Of a stretch of 64,000 bases of DNA, positions 7,989 to 17,915 are shown in pieces (the stretch's first letter is position 1; every line of letters starts with the position of its first letter). The notes below the pieces were generated by a model. That model made no database searches. It was not told where the DNA came from and saw only the letters and a list, made by a program, of their open reading frames with translations. The position numbers were made by a program, and so were the translations under genes. Origin of the DNA: Clostridiales bacterium (GTDB lineage: Bacteria > Bacillota > Clostridia > Saccharofermentanales > Saccharofermentanaceae); the NCBI GenBank assembly GCA_017511005.1, contig JAFWLP010000081.1, positions 30,649 through 94,648 of the forward strand, in the 5' to 3' direction.

Positions 7989-10643
7989 TTATTTGCTCAA
8001 AACCTCTATCCTGTCTGAAAGATTAGCATACATTTCTTCATACTTTGCGAGCTTGGCCCTCTCCTGCTCGACAACTGCGGCAGGTGCCTTGCTTACAAAC
8101 GATTCGTTGGAGAGTTTTCCGTTAAGACGTTTGATCTCTCCGTCAAGACGTGTCTTCTCTTTATCGAGTCTCTCAAGCTCTTTGGCGATATCGATAAGAT
8201 CTTCCAGAGGGATGTATATCTCTCCGCCGCCGAATACTGCGGTAACGGCGGTTGACGGGATCCCTTCCTTGGACTGTCTTGTCTCAAGGCTGCTTACGGA
8301 AGCAAGTCTCTCAAGGAAGCCTTCTCCGTCGGTAAACATCTTAGCGATCTTATCTGAAGCCGTAACAACGATGATATGAGCCTTGCGTGAAGGCGCAACG
8401 TCCATGTTCTTGCGTACCGCACGGATGCCCCTTATGGCATCGATCATGGTGTTCATCATCTCCGCGTCCTCAGGGCTTGACATCACACGGTCAGCCTCAG
8501 GCCATTCTGAGATCATGATGGATTCAGCCTTATCAGCGATAACAAGATTTGAATAGACCTCTTCGGTAATGAAAGGCATGAAAGGATGCAGGAGCTTCAT
8601 TGCTTCGCTCAATACGTAGTTGAGCAGATAAATGGCATTATTTCTCGTCTTGCATTCCTTATCGTATAGTCTGCTCTTTGTGATCTCGATATACCAGTCA
8701 CAGAAGTTATCCCAGAGGAAATCAACGATCTTGCTGAGAGCAACACCGAACTCATAGTTATCGATGTTAACGGTAGCTTCGGAAATGAGATCATGCAGTT
8801 CAGTAAGGATCCACTTATCTTCCGTTGTAAAGAGCGATTCATCGAGCATATCGGGCGTGAAGTCATCATCCGTATTCATGACAACGAATCTCATGGCATT
8901 CCAGATCTTATTGGAAAGATTTCTTCCCATGAGGATCTTGTCCTCCTGGAATCTCTGATCGTTTCCGGGTGCGTTTCCTGTTACGAGGGCGAATCTCAGA
9001 GCATCGGCACCGTTCTGGTCAATGATCTCAAGAGGATCGATGCCGTTGCCCAGTGACTTGCTCATCTTGCGGCCCTGTGAATCTCTTACGAGACCGTGAA
9101 TGAGGATATCGCGGAAAGGAACATCATCCATATGCGCAAGACCGGCAACGATCATTCTGGAAACCCAGAATGTGATGATGTCATAGCCTGTTACGAGCGT
9201 ATCCGTAGGATAGAACTTCGCAAGGTCTTCAGTCTTCTCGGGCCATCCCAATGTAGAGAACGGCCAAAGCGCAGACGAGAACCATGTATCCAGCGTATCG
9301 GGATCCTGACGCATTTCCCTGCCGCATTTGGGACAATTGCAGGAACTTTCCTTGGTAACGGAGATCTCACCGCAGTCATCACAATAGAACGCAGGGATCC
9401 TGTGACCCCACCAGAGCTGACGTGAGATGCACCAGTCTCTGATGTCTTCCATCCAGTTGAAATAGTTCTTCGAGAATCTCTCGGGAACAAATCTGATGGA
9501 ACCGTCCTTAACAGCCGCAATGGCAGGCTTTGCGAGTTCTTCCATCTTAACGAACCACTGGAGTGATACACGGGGCTCGATCGTGGTGCCGCATCTGTAG
9601 CAGGTACCGACATTATGGGAATAATCCTCGATCTCAGTAAGGTAACCGCCATCTTCAAGATCCTTAACGATCACTTCCCTTGCCTCATATCTGTCCATAC
9701 CGGCATACTTCGGGTAATCTTCCGTAATCTTAGCATCTTCAGTAAGAACATTGATAACTTCAAGCCCGTGACGCAGACCGACCTCGAAATCGTTGGGATC
9801 ATGTGCAGGCGTGATCTTTACGGCACCCGTACCGAACTCAATGTCAACGTAATCGTCTGCAATTACCGGTATCCTGCGGCCTACCAAAGGAAGGATCAGC
9901 ATCTTGCCGATAACATCCTTATATCTTTCATCCTTGGGATTAACGGCAACAGCTGTATCACCAAGTAAAGTCTCAGGTCTGGTCGTGGCCAGATCGATAT
10001 ATCCGGATCCGTCCTCGAAAGGATATCTGATGTGCCAGAAATGACCTGCCTGATCAGCATAATCAACTTCAGCGTTTGAAATGGATGTAAGGCAATGAGG
10101 ACACCAGTTGATGATCCTCTCTCCTCTGTAAATAAGTCCCTGATTATAGTATTTTACAAATACTTCCTTAACGGCATCAGAACAACCCTCATCCATGGTG
10201 AAACGCTCATGTGACCAGTCGCATGAAGAACCGATCTTCTTAAGCTGCTCAACGATCCTTCCGCCGTACTGTTCCTTCCAAGCCCAGGCTCTCTCAAGGA
10301 ACTTCTCACGTCCGAGATCCTCCTTGGTAAGACCTTCCTCACGCATGGTTGCAACAATCCTGGCTTCAGTTGCTATGGAAGCATGATCCGTACCTGGCAG
10401 CCAGAGAGTCTCATAGCCTGCCATTCTCTTATATCTTGTAAGTGTATCCTGCAAAGTATTGTCCAGTGCATGACCCATGTGGAGCTGACCGGTAATATTC
10501 GGCGGGGGCATTACAATGGAGAACTTCTTCCCCGTCTTTCCTGCCTTGGGCTGAAAATAATTGCTCGTCATCCACTTTGCATAGAGTCTGCTCTCAGCCT
10601 CATTCGGATCAAAAGCTTTGCTGATATTATCTATTCTTGCCAT
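7989..10643 (-). CDS. valS: Valyl-tRNA synthetase
   Basis: This 884-residue class Ia synthetase charges tRNA-Val with valine. The Rossmann catalytic core has the HIGH-type motif HMGH (55-58) after PPPNITGQL, and KMSKS at residues 526-530. The editing domain (about 200-390) removes mischarged threonine, and Cys pairs (CYRCG; CDDCG with CNCPKCG) suggest structural zinc. The anticodon-binding helices and a C-terminal coiled-coil arm (about 820-884) complete the usual architecture. Length is typical. The gene follows the ROK kinase by 21 bp in an operon that begins at clpX. No upstream T-box leader is visible in that short gap, so tRNA-Val-dependent control would have to act at the operon promoter, where I also see none. 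Confidence 0.97.
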   Translation of the reverse strand: MARIDNISKAFDPNEAESRLYAKWMTSNYFQPKAGKTGKKFSIVMPPPNITGQLHMGHALDNTLQDTLTRYKRMAGYETLWLPGTDHASIATEARIVATMREEGLTKEDLGREKFLERAWAWKEQYGGRIVEQLKKIGSSCDWSHERFTMDEGCSDAVKEVFVKYYNQGLIYRGERIINWCPHCLTSISNAEVDYADQAGHFWHIRYPFEDGSGYIDLATTRPETLLGDTAVAVNPKDERYKDVIGKMLILPLVGRRIPVIADDYVDIEFGTGAVKITPAHDPNDFEVGLRHGLEVINVLTEDAKITEDYPKYAGMDRYEAREVIVKDLEDGGYLTEIEDYSHNVGTCYRCGTTIEPRVSLQWFVKMEELAKPAIAAVKDGSIRFVPERFSKNYFNWMEDIRDWCISRQLWWGHRIPAFYCDDCGEISVTKESSCNCPKCGREMRQDPDTLDTWFSSALWPFSTLGWPEKTEDLAKFYPTDTLVTGYDIITFWVSRMIVAGLAHMDDVPFRDILIHGLVRDSQGRKMSKSLGNGIDPLEIIDQNGADALRFALVTGNAPGNDQRFQEDKILMGRNLSNKIWNAMRFVVMNTDDDFTPDMLDESLFTTEDKWILTELHDLISEATVNIDNYEFGVALSKIVDFLWDNFCDWYIEITKSRLYDKECKTRNNAIYLLNYVLSEAMKLLHPFMPFITEEVYSNLVIADKAESIMISEWPEADRVMSSPEDAEMMNTMIDAIRGIRAVRKNMDVAPSRKAHIIVVTASDKIAKMFTDGEGFLERLASVSSLETRQSKEGIPSTAVTAVFGGGEIYIPLEDLIDIAKELERLDKEKTRLDGEIKRLNGKLSNESFVSKAPAAVVEQERAKLAKYEEMYANLSDRIEVLSK

Positions 10644-10664
10644 AATCTGATCTGTAATCCTCTC

Positions 10665-11621
10665 TTACTTCTTTATCATCGAGAGCGCGCCATAGAGGAT
10701 GGAATCATCGCCCAGAGCGGCTTTCTTGAATTCAACGGTTTCTCTTATCGAAGGCATGCAGTATCTGTCAACTTCAGCCAGTATCTTCTCCATGAAGATA
10801 TCACCCACCGCTTCGATCACGCCTCCGCCGTACACGACAACATCAGGACTGAAAGTATTAACGAGATTGCCTGAAGCCACCGCAAGATAATGGCAGGCAC
10901 GGTTCACGGCTTCGCGCGCAACCGCATCGCCTTCGGCCAGCGCATTCTTAAGGACCTTTGACTTGAACACACCGTTCTCGACGGCTTCAGCCATGGAGGA
11001 CTTTCTTCCCCTGGAAACCTGCTGTCTGATGTATGAAGACATTCCCTGCTTGCTTGAGAAAGCCTCAAGGCAGCCCCTCTGTCCGCAATTGCACAAAGGT
11101 CCCTCAGGATCGAGGATCATGTGTCCGTATTCTGCAGCCTTGAACTTATTTCCCGTGAACAGCTCACCGTTCAGGATAAGTCCGCCGCCCATGCCTGTAC
11201 CGACGAACAGACCGACAACATTCTTGTAACCTTTGGCGGCACCAAACTTATACTCTCCAAGAACTCCGACATTTACATCGTTTCCGATATAGAACGGACA
11301 GCCGAATTCGTCTTCGATCGGCTTTCTGATATTGTAATTCCTCCACGGAAGATTGGGTGAGAAAAGAACCACGCCTGTCTCCTGATTGATAACACCGGGA
11401 GCACCGGCTGCGATGGCGTGGATATCACTCTTCTTGATCCCCGAGGTATTGATAAGCTCTTTTACGACGTTGATGATAACCTGCTCAACGTTCTCGGAAG
11501 AATCTCCGCCTGCCTTGGTCTTCTTCTTAAGTCTGTAGACGACTTCTTTCTTGGAATTGAACACGACACCAAGCACCTTGGTTCCGCCGATATCCAAACA
11601 AAGATTATAAGATTCTGCCAT
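10665..11621 (-). CDS. ROK-family sugar kinase, probably glucokinase
   Basis: A 318-residue cytoplasmic ROK kinase that would phosphorylate glucose or a related sugar with ATP. The ATP-binding DIGGTK loop is at 10-15, the catalytic base Asp115 lies in GNDVNV, and the zinc site consists of His167 and the CNCGQRGCLE motif with Cys177, Cys179 and Cys184. There is no DNA-binding helix-turn-helix at the N-terminus, so it is the kinase and not a repressor form. An ideal AAGGAGG precedes the ATG. It lies between clpX and valS. The exact sugar cannot be read from the sequence; glucokinase is the common case in Firmicutes, but N-acetylmannosamine and fructose kinases share these motifs. Confidence 0.9.
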   Translation of the reverse strand: MAESYNLCLDIGGTKVLGVVFNSKKEVVYRLKKKTKAGGDSSENVEQVIINVVKELINTSGIKKSDIHAIAAGAPGVINQETGVVLFSPNLPWRNYNIRKPIEDEFGCPFYIGNDVNVGVLGEYKFGAAKGYKNVVGLFVGTGMGGGLILNGELFTGNKFKAAEYGHMILDPEGPLCNCGQRGCLEAFSSKQGMSSYIRQQVSRGRKSSMAEAVENGVFKSKVLKNALAEGDAVAREAVNRACHYLAVASGNLVNTFSPDVVVYGGGVIEAVGDIFMEKILAEVDRYCMPSIRETVEFKKAALGDDSILYGALSMIKK

Positions 11622-11659
11622 AGCTTATGTCCTCCTTGATTATTGATAGTGATTTAAGA

Positions 11660-12985
11660 TCAGCTGACGCCCAGCGCGGCACCGTTGCTGCCGACGTCAC
11701 CGTAACTCTTCTCCTGGGATCCGTTCTTATAAATGAGCACAGGCTGTTTGCCCTCAACGATGGTCTCTTTCTTGATAATGCACTCCTTAACGTCCTTCTC
11801 GGAAGGAATGTTGAACATTACGTCCCTCATAGCCTCTTCGATAATGGCTCTCAGGCCTCTTGCACCCGTATTCTGCTCAATTGCCTTATCTGCGATGGCC
11901 TTTATCGCGTCTTCCTCGAAAATCAGATCCACGTCATCCATCTTGAGCATCTTCTGGTACTGCTTGATGATGGCATTCTTGGGTTCCGTAAGGACTTTTA
12001 CGAGAGCCTGGCTGTCAAGCTTGTCCAATGCGACTGTAACAGGAAGACGTCCGATAAACTCCGGGATAAGACCGAACTTCATAAGGTCGTCAGGCTTAAC
12101 GTCGTGGAAGTAAACACCGCTGTTACGGTCCTTTCTGGACTGTACCTCGGCACCGAAGCCGTACTGCTTCTGCTCCACTCTCTGAGCGATTATCTCATCA
12201 AGGCCGTCAAAAGCGCCGCCCACGATGAAGAGGATGTTCGTGGTGTCGATCTTGATGCACTCCTCATTGGGATGCTTTCTGCCGCCCTTCGGCGGTACGT
12301 TCGCAACAGTGCTTTCGAGTATCTTAAGCAGAGCCTGCTGGACGCCTTCACCGCTTACGTCACGTGTAATAGATACGTTCTCGGTCTTCTTTGTTATCTT
12401 ATCGATCTCATCGATATAAACGATACCGGTCTGAGCTCTCTCGACATCATAATCGGCAGCGATGATGAGCTTCAAAAGGATATTCTCGACATCCTCACCG
12501 ACATATCCTGCCTGGGTAAGGCTTGTCGCATCGGCAACCGCAAAAGGAACATTAAGGATCCTTGCGAGTGTCTGCGCAAGGAGAGTCTTGCCTGAACCCG
12601 TAGGTCCGAGCAGAAGGATATTGCTCTTGGATATCTCCGTATCATCCTGCGGAAGATCGGAATAGACTCTCTTATAGTGATTGTAGACAGCAACGGAAAG
12701 AGCGATCTTTGCGTCTTCCTGTCCGATGACATACCAGTCCAGCTTATCTTTTATCTCGCGGGGAGTAACAAGCTTCTTCGGCTTAATGCTGCGCATCTTG
12801 CGCTTCTTGCTGACCTTCTCTTCTTCGGCCACGATCCCGTATGCCGTCCTGATGCAGTCGATGCAGATATAGCAGTTAACGCCCGAAAAGAGTCTGGGGA
12901 CCTCATACTCCGATTTGCCGCAGAAAGAGCAGCTCAGGACTTCTCTTGAGTCACCGCCGTAATTGCCGTTCTTAGAATTAGCCAT
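11660..12985 (-). CDS. clpX: ATP-dependent Clp protease ATPase subunit ClpX
   Basis: A 441-residue AAA+ unfoldase that feeds substrates to ClpP. The N-terminal zinc-binding domain has Cys19, Cys22, Cys41 and Cys44. The ATPase core has Walker A GPTGSGKT (127-134), Walker B IDEIDK and the pore-loop region GYVGED. The ClpP-docking loop, usually Ile-Gly-Phe, reads Tyr-Gly-Phe (275-277) here. The C-terminal small domain is complete. AGGAG lies just before the ATG. It is the first gene of a minus-strand unit ending after valS, with a plausible promoter upstream. No clpP or tig gene adjoins it, unlike the common tig-clpP-clpX order, so ClpP must be encoded elsewhere. Confidence 0.97.
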   Translation of the reverse strand: MANSKNGNYGGDSREVLSCSFCGKSEYEVPRLFSGVNCYICIDCIRTAYGIVAEEEKVSKKRKMRSIKPKKLVTPREIKDKLDWYVIGQEDAKIALSVAVYNHYKRVYSDLPQDDTEISKSNILLLGPTGSGKTLLAQTLARILNVPFAVADATSLTQAGYVGEDVENILLKLIIAADYDVERAQTGIVYIDEIDKITKKTENVSITRDVSGEGVQQALLKILESTVANVPPKGGRKHPNEECIKIDTTNILFIVGGAFDGLDEIIAQRVEQKQYGFGAEVQSRKDRNSGVYFHDVKPDDLMKFGLIPEFIGRLPVTVALDKLDSQALVKVLTEPKNAIIKQYQKMLKMDDVDLIFEEDAIKAIADKAIEQNTGARGLRAIIEEAMRDVMFNIPSEKDVKECIIKKETIVEGKQPVLIYKNGSQEKSYGDVGSNGAALGVS

Positions 12986-13022
12986 TAAAAATCTCCTAAA
13001 AAATGATATTTTTAGTCATGAT

Positions 13023-13050
13023 ATTTTATCACTACCAGCCATTTTAACAA
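13023..13050 (-). promoter_or_regulatory. Candidate clpX promoter
   Basis: Read on the minus strand, TTGTTA (13050-13045) and TAAAAT (13028-13023) are 16 bp apart, about 35 bp before the clpX start. The surroundings are very AT-rich, so chance matches are possible. Confidence 0.5.
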
Positions 13051-13112
13051 ATATAATAAATATAAATATTTCAAAACGGTGATAATTTAGGCTCTATTAA
13101 GACAATCCGGTA

Positions 13113-13559
13113 TTAAATGGCCGCAGAATCAAGGATAACGGTGAACGGACCGTCATTGATAAGACTGACCTGCATGTCGGCACCGAAAACTCCGAGTTCA
13201 AGCTTTCTGACCTGCGGTCTTATGGAATCCGCTATGTAGTTGTAAAGTTCCTCTGCTCTCTGAGGACCCATGCTGTCGGTAAATGAAGGCCTGTTGCCGT
13301 GCTTGCAGTCGGCGTACAGGGTGAACTGTGATACAAGGAGCATTTCTCCGTCAATATCGGAGAGGCTGAGATTGGTCTTGCCGTTCTCATCTGAGAAAAT
13401 CCGCATTTTAAGCAGTTTGGCTATCATCTTGTCCGCAACTGCTTCATCGTCTTCTTTTCCGATGCCGGCAAGAACAAGCATGCCGGGACCGACAGATGCG
13501 GTCCTTACGCCGTCAATGTCAACCGATGCCTGCTTTACGACCTGAATGCAAAATCTCAT
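13113..13559 (-). CDS. dtd: D-aminoacyl-tRNA deacylase
   Basis: A 148-residue homodimeric enzyme that hydrolyses D-amino acids (and misacylated glycine) from tRNA. Family motifs are visible: SQFTLYAD containing the active-site region, GNRPSF in place of the usual RRPSF, and a C-terminal FGADMQVSLINDGPFT block that provides the cross-subunit Gly-Pro motif in a degenerate form (DGPFT). Length is standard. It is the last gene of the glyA-rarA-lipoprotein-dtd series, three bases after the lipoprotein gene. In many Firmicutes dtd follows relA; here it does not. Confidence 0.93.
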   Translation of the reverse strand: MRFCIQVVKQASVDIDGVRTASVGPGMLVLAGIGKEDDEAVADKMIAKLLKMRIFSDENGKTNLSLSDIDGEMLLVSQFTLYADCKHGNRPSFTDSMGPQRAEELYNYIADSIRPQVRKLELGVFGADMQVSLINDGPFTVILDSAAI

Positions 13560-13562
13560 AGA

Positions 13563-14102
13563 TCAGAACCCCGCGTCTTCCTGATAGCCTTCCAGCATGT
13601 ACCATGAGCCGCCGGCCTCATAAACGACATAGTAGAAGTCGGCGGTAACATTTTCGGTCCCGCTGCTGAAGAAAACCGTCACTTTCTGTATCTGAACAAG
13701 TCCGATCGAAGAATACTCAAAACCAGTCAAAAGACAGATTCTCGATCTCATTACGGCTTCGTCATAACCGTTTGCAAGACAGTAATCCTTGTATCCCGCT
13801 GAGGCTGTTCCGCTGACGGAAGCGCTTATGTTAAAGATATTCCTGTACTGTCCGTACAGATCGTCTCCCGAAATATCCCCTAATCTCTCGAAAAATCCTT
13901 CAGGATAACACTTATCGAACATTGCCCTGTTGTCCGTAAACAGAGCTTCCAGAAAACCTCTGGCAACAAATCTGCCGTCAGTATTGACCTGATCTATCGT
14001 CACGGGCTCCTCAGGCACTATCTTCTGCTCCTTGCCGGCACATCCCGTAATACACAACACCAAAAGCATTACGGCAATTGCCGCAGCCATCATCCTGCGC
14101 AT
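13563..14102 (-). CDS. Small lipoprotein, possibly NTF2-like
   Basis: A 179-residue protein of unknown function. The signal peptide ends in the lipobox ITGC at about residue 21, so it should be a membrane-anchored surface lipoprotein. The mature part begins with helices (about 35-100) and ends with strands (about 120-175). This pattern is like NTF2/SnoaL folds and resembles in outline the N-terminal domains of the lipoproteins at 744-3580, but I see no clear sequence identity. The start codon comes one base after the rarA stop codon and the stop lies three bases before dtd, so it is tightly held in an operon of cytoplasmic housekeeping genes. Confidence 0.8.
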   Translation of the reverse strand: MRRMMAAAIAVMLLVLCITGCAGKEQKIVPEEPVTIDQVNTDGRFVARGFLEALFTDNRAMFDKCYPEGFFERLGDISGDDLYGQYRNIFNISASVSGTASAGYKDYCLANGYDEAVMRSRICLLTGFEYSSIGLVQIQKVTVFFSSGTENVTADFYYVVYEAGGSWYMLEGYQEDAGF

Positions 14103-14103
14103 C

Positions 14104-15402
14104 CTATTCCTCCTGCCCCGTCATCTTCTTAACGTAATCAAGATACTCGGCAACCTTCCGTTCATATCCGATATCGGTCGGCACGTAATAATGCTTTCCG
14201 AGTGTCTTATCGGTCATATACTGCTGTTTAGTAATATGTCCCGGGAAATCATGCGGATACTTATATCCGACAGAATATCCGAGCTCTTCCATTCCCTTCG
14301 CAGGAGCATTCCTGAGATGCATCGGAACAACACCTGTATCGGTATTATTGACGTCACGCAAAGCATCCCCGATAGCCATGTATGCTGAATTGGACTTGGG
14401 AGACGTTGCGACCGTTATGGCAGCTTCAGCCAAAGGTATCCTTGCCTCAGGCATTCCGACAGCCCTTGCGCACTCATATGCGGCAACAGCCACCAGGAGC
14501 GCGTTGGGATTGGCCATTCCGACATCCTCAGCTGCGCAGATCATTATCCTCCTTGCGAGGAACTCGATGTCTTCTCCTGCAGCCAGAGCCCTTGCCAGAT
14601 AAAGTACAGCGGCATCGGGATCAGAGCCTCTCATGGATTTGATCATGGCACTGATGTTGTCGTAATGATACTCGCCGTCCTTATCGAAAAGAACGGTCTT
14701 AGTCTGTATGCATTCCTTCATTACCTCATCAGTAATGGTGATGGATCCGTCTGCAGATGGAGGAGTCATGATGACCGCGAGCTCAATGCTGTTCAAAGCG
14801 GATCTGGCATCCCCGTTGGATGTCTCGGCGATCTTTTCGAGCGTGCCGTCCGACACCTTAACATCCATGGAACCAAAGCCTCTTTCATTATCGGATAAAG
14901 CATTCCTCAGGACCTTGACGATATCCCTGGCTTCAAGAGGCTTTAGCTGGCATACGGTAGACCTCGATACCAAAGCCTTGTTCACTTCGAAAAAAGGATT
15001 CTCGGTGGTTGCTCCGATCAGTATGACTGTCCCGTCTTCCACGAAAGGAAGAAGGGCGTCCTGCTGCAATTTATTGAACCTGTGTATCTCGTCAATGAAA
15101 AGGACCGTCTTGCGTCCTTCGGAAAGCAGCGGATTCTGCGCATCAGCGACGATCTTCTTGATATCGGAAACACCTGCCGTTACGGCGTTAAGCTGTTCAA
15201 ACCTTGATTTGGTGGTATTTGCAATGACTCGCGCCAAAGCTGTCTTGCCGACGCCCGGGGGACCAAACAAAATGATCGAAGACAGTCTGTCTGCCTCGAT
15301 CATTCGTCTTAACATCTTTCCTTTGCCGATGATATGCTCCTGACCCGCATACTCATCCAAAGTCAAAGGTGACATTCTGTAAGCGAGCGGTTTATCTTCC
15401 AT
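14104..15402 (-). CDS. rarA: Replication-associated recombination protein RarA (MgsA)
   Basis: This 432-residue AAA+ ATPase acts at stalled replication forks and is related to clamp loaders. The sequence shows Walker A GPPGVGKTALA near residue 46, Walker B IDEIHRFNKLQQDALLP, the sensor 1 segment IGATTENPFFEVN and an arginine-finger SRSTV motif. The C-terminal half has the RarA-specific tetramerisation region (EDVGMANPNAL, then APAKGMEELGY). Length and motifs match MgsA/RarA/WRNIP1. It lies 33 bp downstream of glyA and one base upstream of the lipoprotein gene. Nothing is unusual in the sequence. Confidence 0.95.
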   Translation of the reverse strand: MEDKPLAYRMSPLTLDEYAGQEHIIGKGKMLRRMIEADRLSSIILFGPPGVGKTALARVIANTTKSRFEQLNAVTAGVSDIKKIVADAQNPLLSEGRKTVLFIDEIHRFNKLQQDALLPFVEDGTVILIGATTENPFFEVNKALVSRSTVCQLKPLEARDIVKVLRNALSDNERGFGSMDVKVSDGTLEKIAETSNGDARSALNSIELAVIMTPPSADGSITITDEVMKECIQTKTVLFDKDGEYHYDNISAMIKSMRGSDPDAAVLYLARALAAGEDIEFLARRIMICAAEDVGMANPNALLVAVAAYECARAVGMPEARIPLAEAAITVATSPKSNSAYMAIGDALRDVNNTDTGVVPMHLRNAPAKGMEELGYSVGYKYPHDFPGHITKQQYMTDKTLGKHYYVPTDIGYERKVAEYLDYVKKMTGQEE

Positions 15403-15435
15403 AATATCAGGGCATCAAGCTTAATTGCCTGGAGA

Positions 15436-16677
15436 TCAAACGATATCAGGATATACGGGATACTTATCAGTAAGAGCCTTAACTCTCTTGATAGATTCTT
15501 CCTTCTTGTTATCGTAATCGAAGATGCAGTCAGCAATGATGTTTGCAACTTCAACGAAGTCCTCTTCCTTGAAGCCCCTTGCCGTAGCAGCGGGAGTACC
15601 TACACGCACACCGGATGTAACTGTCGGCTTCTCGGGATCGAAAGGAATTGTATTCTTGTTTGCAGTGATGTTGACATCATCAAGACGCTCCTGGAGCATG
15701 GCACCCGTAACGCCTGTGCCTCTGAGGTCGATGAGCATGAGGTGATTGTCCGTACCGCCTGAAACGAGGTTAACGCCTCTTGCAAGAAGAGCCTCGCTCA
15801 TAGCCTTTGCATTCTTAACGATCTGCTCAGCATATGCTCTGAACTCAGGAGAGAGTGCTTCTTTGAAAGCAACAGCCTTTGCGGCGATGATGTGCATGAG
15901 GGGACCGCCCTGCTGTCCGGGGAATACTGCGGAATTGATCTTCTTGGCATATTCCTCTTTGCACATGATGATACCGCCGCGGGGTCCTCTCAGTGTCTTG
16001 TGAGTTGTTGTTGTAACGAAATCAGCATACGGAACCGGATTAGGGTGAAGTCCTGCGGCAACGAGACCTGCAATGTGAGCCATGTCAACGAAGAGATAAG
16101 CGCCGACTTCGTCAGCGATCTCTCTGAACTTCTTGAAATCGATGATCCTCGGATATGCGGAAGCGCCTGCTACGATAACCTTCGGCTTGCACTCAAGAGC
16201 CTTAGCGCGGATCGCATCGTAGTCGAGCATCTGTGTCTTCTCGTCTACCTGGTAGAACTCGGAGTGATATGTTCTGCCTGAAACGTTGATCTTCATACCA
16301 TGTGTCAAGTGACCGCCATGTGAGAGGTCAAGGCCGAGGATCGTATCACCGGGCTCAAGAATGGCAAAGTAGACTGCCGTATTAGCCTGTGCACCGGAAT
16401 GGGGCTGTACGTTAACATGCTCTGCACCGAAAAGCTGCTTTGCCCTGTCGATAGCAAGCTGTTCAACGATATCCACATACTCGCAGCCGCCGTAATAACG
16501 CTTTCCCGGGTAACCCTCAGCATACTTGTTTGTGAGCGGTGAACCGGCAGCTTCAAGAACTGCCTCGGAAACCATGTTCTCGGATGCGATAAGCTCGATC
16601 TTGTTCCTCTGACGTCCGATCTCCTGCATTATTGCGGAATAGACTTCAGAATCCTCGGCTTTGATGTGGTCGTACAT
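15436..16677 (-). CDS. glyA: Serine hydroxymethyltransferase
   Basis: This PLP enzyme interconverts serine plus tetrahydrofolate with glycine plus methylene-tetrahydrofolate. I start it at the ATG at 16677 ([10 protein letters not shown]) because AGGAGG lies nine bases upstream; the frame is open for 21 codons more, but that extension would cross the promoter. PLP is held by Lys227 in [10 protein letters not shown]. Other family blocks are [20 protein letters not shown] and HSGAQAN. The length, 413 residues, is normal. Two residues usually invariant near the folate site are present as expected. It leads a likely operon with rarA, a lipoprotein and dtd. I looked for a glycine riboswitch in the 150 bp upstream and did not find one. 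Confidence 0.97.
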   Translation of the reverse strand: MYDHIKAEDSEVYSAIMQEIGRQRNKIELIASENMVSEAVLEAAGSPLTNKYAEGYPGKRYYGGCEYVDIVEQLAIDRAKQLFGAEHVNVQPHSGAQANTAVYFAILEPGDTILGLDLSHGGHLTHGMKINVSGRTYHSEFYQVDEKTQMLDYDAIRAKALECKPKVIVAGASAYPRIIDFKKFREIADEVGAYLFVDMAHIAGLVAAGLHPNPVPYADFVTTTTHKTLRGPRGGIIMCKEEYAKKINSAVFPGQQGGPLMHIIAAKAVAFKEALSPEFRAYAEQIVKNAKAMSEALLARGVNLVSGGTDNHLMLIDLRGTGVTGAMLQERLDDVNITANKNTIPFDPEKPTVTSGVRVGTPAATARGFKEEDFVEVANIIADCIFDYDNKKEESIKRVKALTDKYPVYPDIV

Positions 16678-16715
16678 ATATGTAAATCCTCCTGGGGTTG
16701 TAATCAACGCGTAAT

Positions 16716-16744
16716 ATTTTAGTATAAGGACACTTTTCAATCAA
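16716..16744 (-). promoter_or_regulatory. Promoter of glyA
   Basis: On the minus strand TTGATT (16744-16739) and TAAAAT (16721-16716) are 17 bp apart, about 40 bp upstream of the glyA ATG. A second overlapping pair (TTGCTT and TATACT, 16-bp spacer) is possible. Confidence 0.65.
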
Positions 16745-16746
16745 GC

Positions 16747-16797
16747 AAAAAAACATTAAGAAAGAGCGTGCTTTAGTGTGTAATCTGACACTTAATG
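16747..16797 (-). terminator. Terminator of the nifS-thiI-AIR synthase unit
   Basis: On the minus strand CATTAAG (16797-16791) pairs with CTTAATG (16760-16754), followed by seven T residues. It has a long loop with possible inner pairing. It separates this unit from the glyA promoter. Confidence 0.75.
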
Positions 16798-16829
16798 CAG
16801 TTTGTCCCGTCAATTAAATTTGACAGACT

Positions 16830-17873
16830 TCAGATCTTGTAGATCTCGTCAGCGGACGGGGCAGGCATTGGCCTTGCAATTCCGTCAAGACCGATGGTTT
16901 TCGCACCTTCGGAAGGATCGGTGAATTCTCCGATCACGGTCGCCCTTATCCCCTGAGCTTCCAGAGCCCCGATTACTCTCTCAGGTTCCGAAGATGCGAT
17001 CATAAGCGCACCCGAGGAGATAAGTCTGTACGGATCAAGTCCCAGTGCATCACAGATTGCTTTTGAGCAATCTGTAAAAGGCACGAGGCGCTGATCCAGA
17101 GCAACTCCCGTCTTCGAGAAATCAGCCATCTCAAACGCGGCGCCCTCTACACCGCCCTCGGTTACGTCATGCATGAGATTTACGCATGATCTCGGGAACC
17201 CGTCATCCCGAAGAGCACCGGAAGCTGAAGCCAAAGGACCGAGTATTGTGCCTTCCCTGACCACTGATATCAGTTCACTGTACGTCCTTGCCTCAGCGAT
17301 ATACTCCGGCGGCACTTTGCCTTCAAGTTTATCCGCATGTTCATTGGCAGCTATGAAGCTTCCCTCTATGGCACCTGTCTTGGTAATGATCAGCTTGTCA
17401 CCGGGCAGAGCATGTCCCAACGGAACGGGACTCCCCTTCTCTACAACGCCGAAAGCAGTGGAAATGACGACAAAACGGTTGACACAGTCGGACACCTCCG
17501 TATGACCACCGACAATGTCCACTCCGAGTTTTCCGGCCTCTCTGCTTGCCTGGTCGACGATCGAACTGATCTCATCCTCGGAAGCATCCGGCGGAGCGAT
17601 TATGACGATAAGGATTCCCGTAGGGGCAACTCCGCACGCCGCTATGTCGTTGCATGACACGTGGATCGCAAGTGTTCCGGACTCGCTTCCTCCTGCCGTT
17701 ATGGGATCCGATGAAGTTACAAGAAGGTTCTCGCCGGTCCTGAGCCATGCGCAGTCAGCGCCTATTCCGGCACCCGACAGAGTTTTGCTCGAGAGCTTCG
17801 GAAGTCTTGACAGGACAAGAGATTCCAGCTGCTCGTCTGTAAGTTTTCCTATCCTCAAAAACGCCTCCCGCAT
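16830..17873 (-). CDS. AIR synthase-related (PurM/HypE/ThiL-like) ATPase domain protein
   Basis: A 347-residue member of the PurM superfamily, whose members (PurM, PurL, ThiL, SelD, HypE) use ATP to activate a carbonyl or phosphorylate a substrate. The N-terminal half has the conserved GADCAW and TSSDPIT segments and NDIAACGVAP, equivalent to the NDxxAxGA motif. The C-terminal half has HDVTEGGVEGAAFEMA, the classic HDxTEGG motif. It lacks the Cys-rich C-terminus of HypE and the N-terminal Cys/Sec loop of SelD. It follows thiI by 42 bp and ends the cysteine desulfurase-thiI operon, which suggests a role linked to sulfur transfer or RNA thiolation. Its real substrate is unknown to me. Confidence 0.85.
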   Translation of the reverse strand: MREAFLRIGKLTDEQLESLVLSRLPKLSSKTLSGAGIGADCAWLRTGENLLVTSSDPITAGGSESGTLAIHVSCNDIAACGVAPTGILIVIIAPPDASEDEISSIVDQASREAGKLGVDIVGGHTEVSDCVNRFVVISTAFGVVEKGSPVPLGHALPGDKLIITKTGAIEGSFIAANEHADKLEGKVPPEYIAEARTYSELISVVREGTILGPLASASGALRDDGFPRSCVNLMHDVTEGGVEGAAFEMADFSKTGVALDQRLVPFTDCSKAICDALGLDPYRLISSGALMIASSEPERVIGALEAQGIRATVIGEFTDPSEGAKTIGLDGIARPMPAPSADEIYKI

Positions 17874-17915
17874 TCAGGCCTGCAAAGCCTCTTTATCATA
17901 CGCAAAATCAAAAGA

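Noticed and set aside
11627-12595. Long open frame on the plus strand (about 322 codons)
   Set aside because: It is antisense to clpX. The open frame comes from the codon bias of the real gene.
16678-16829. Glycine riboswitch before glyA
   Set aside because: The gap is filled by a terminator and a promoter. No conserved aptamer core is visible.
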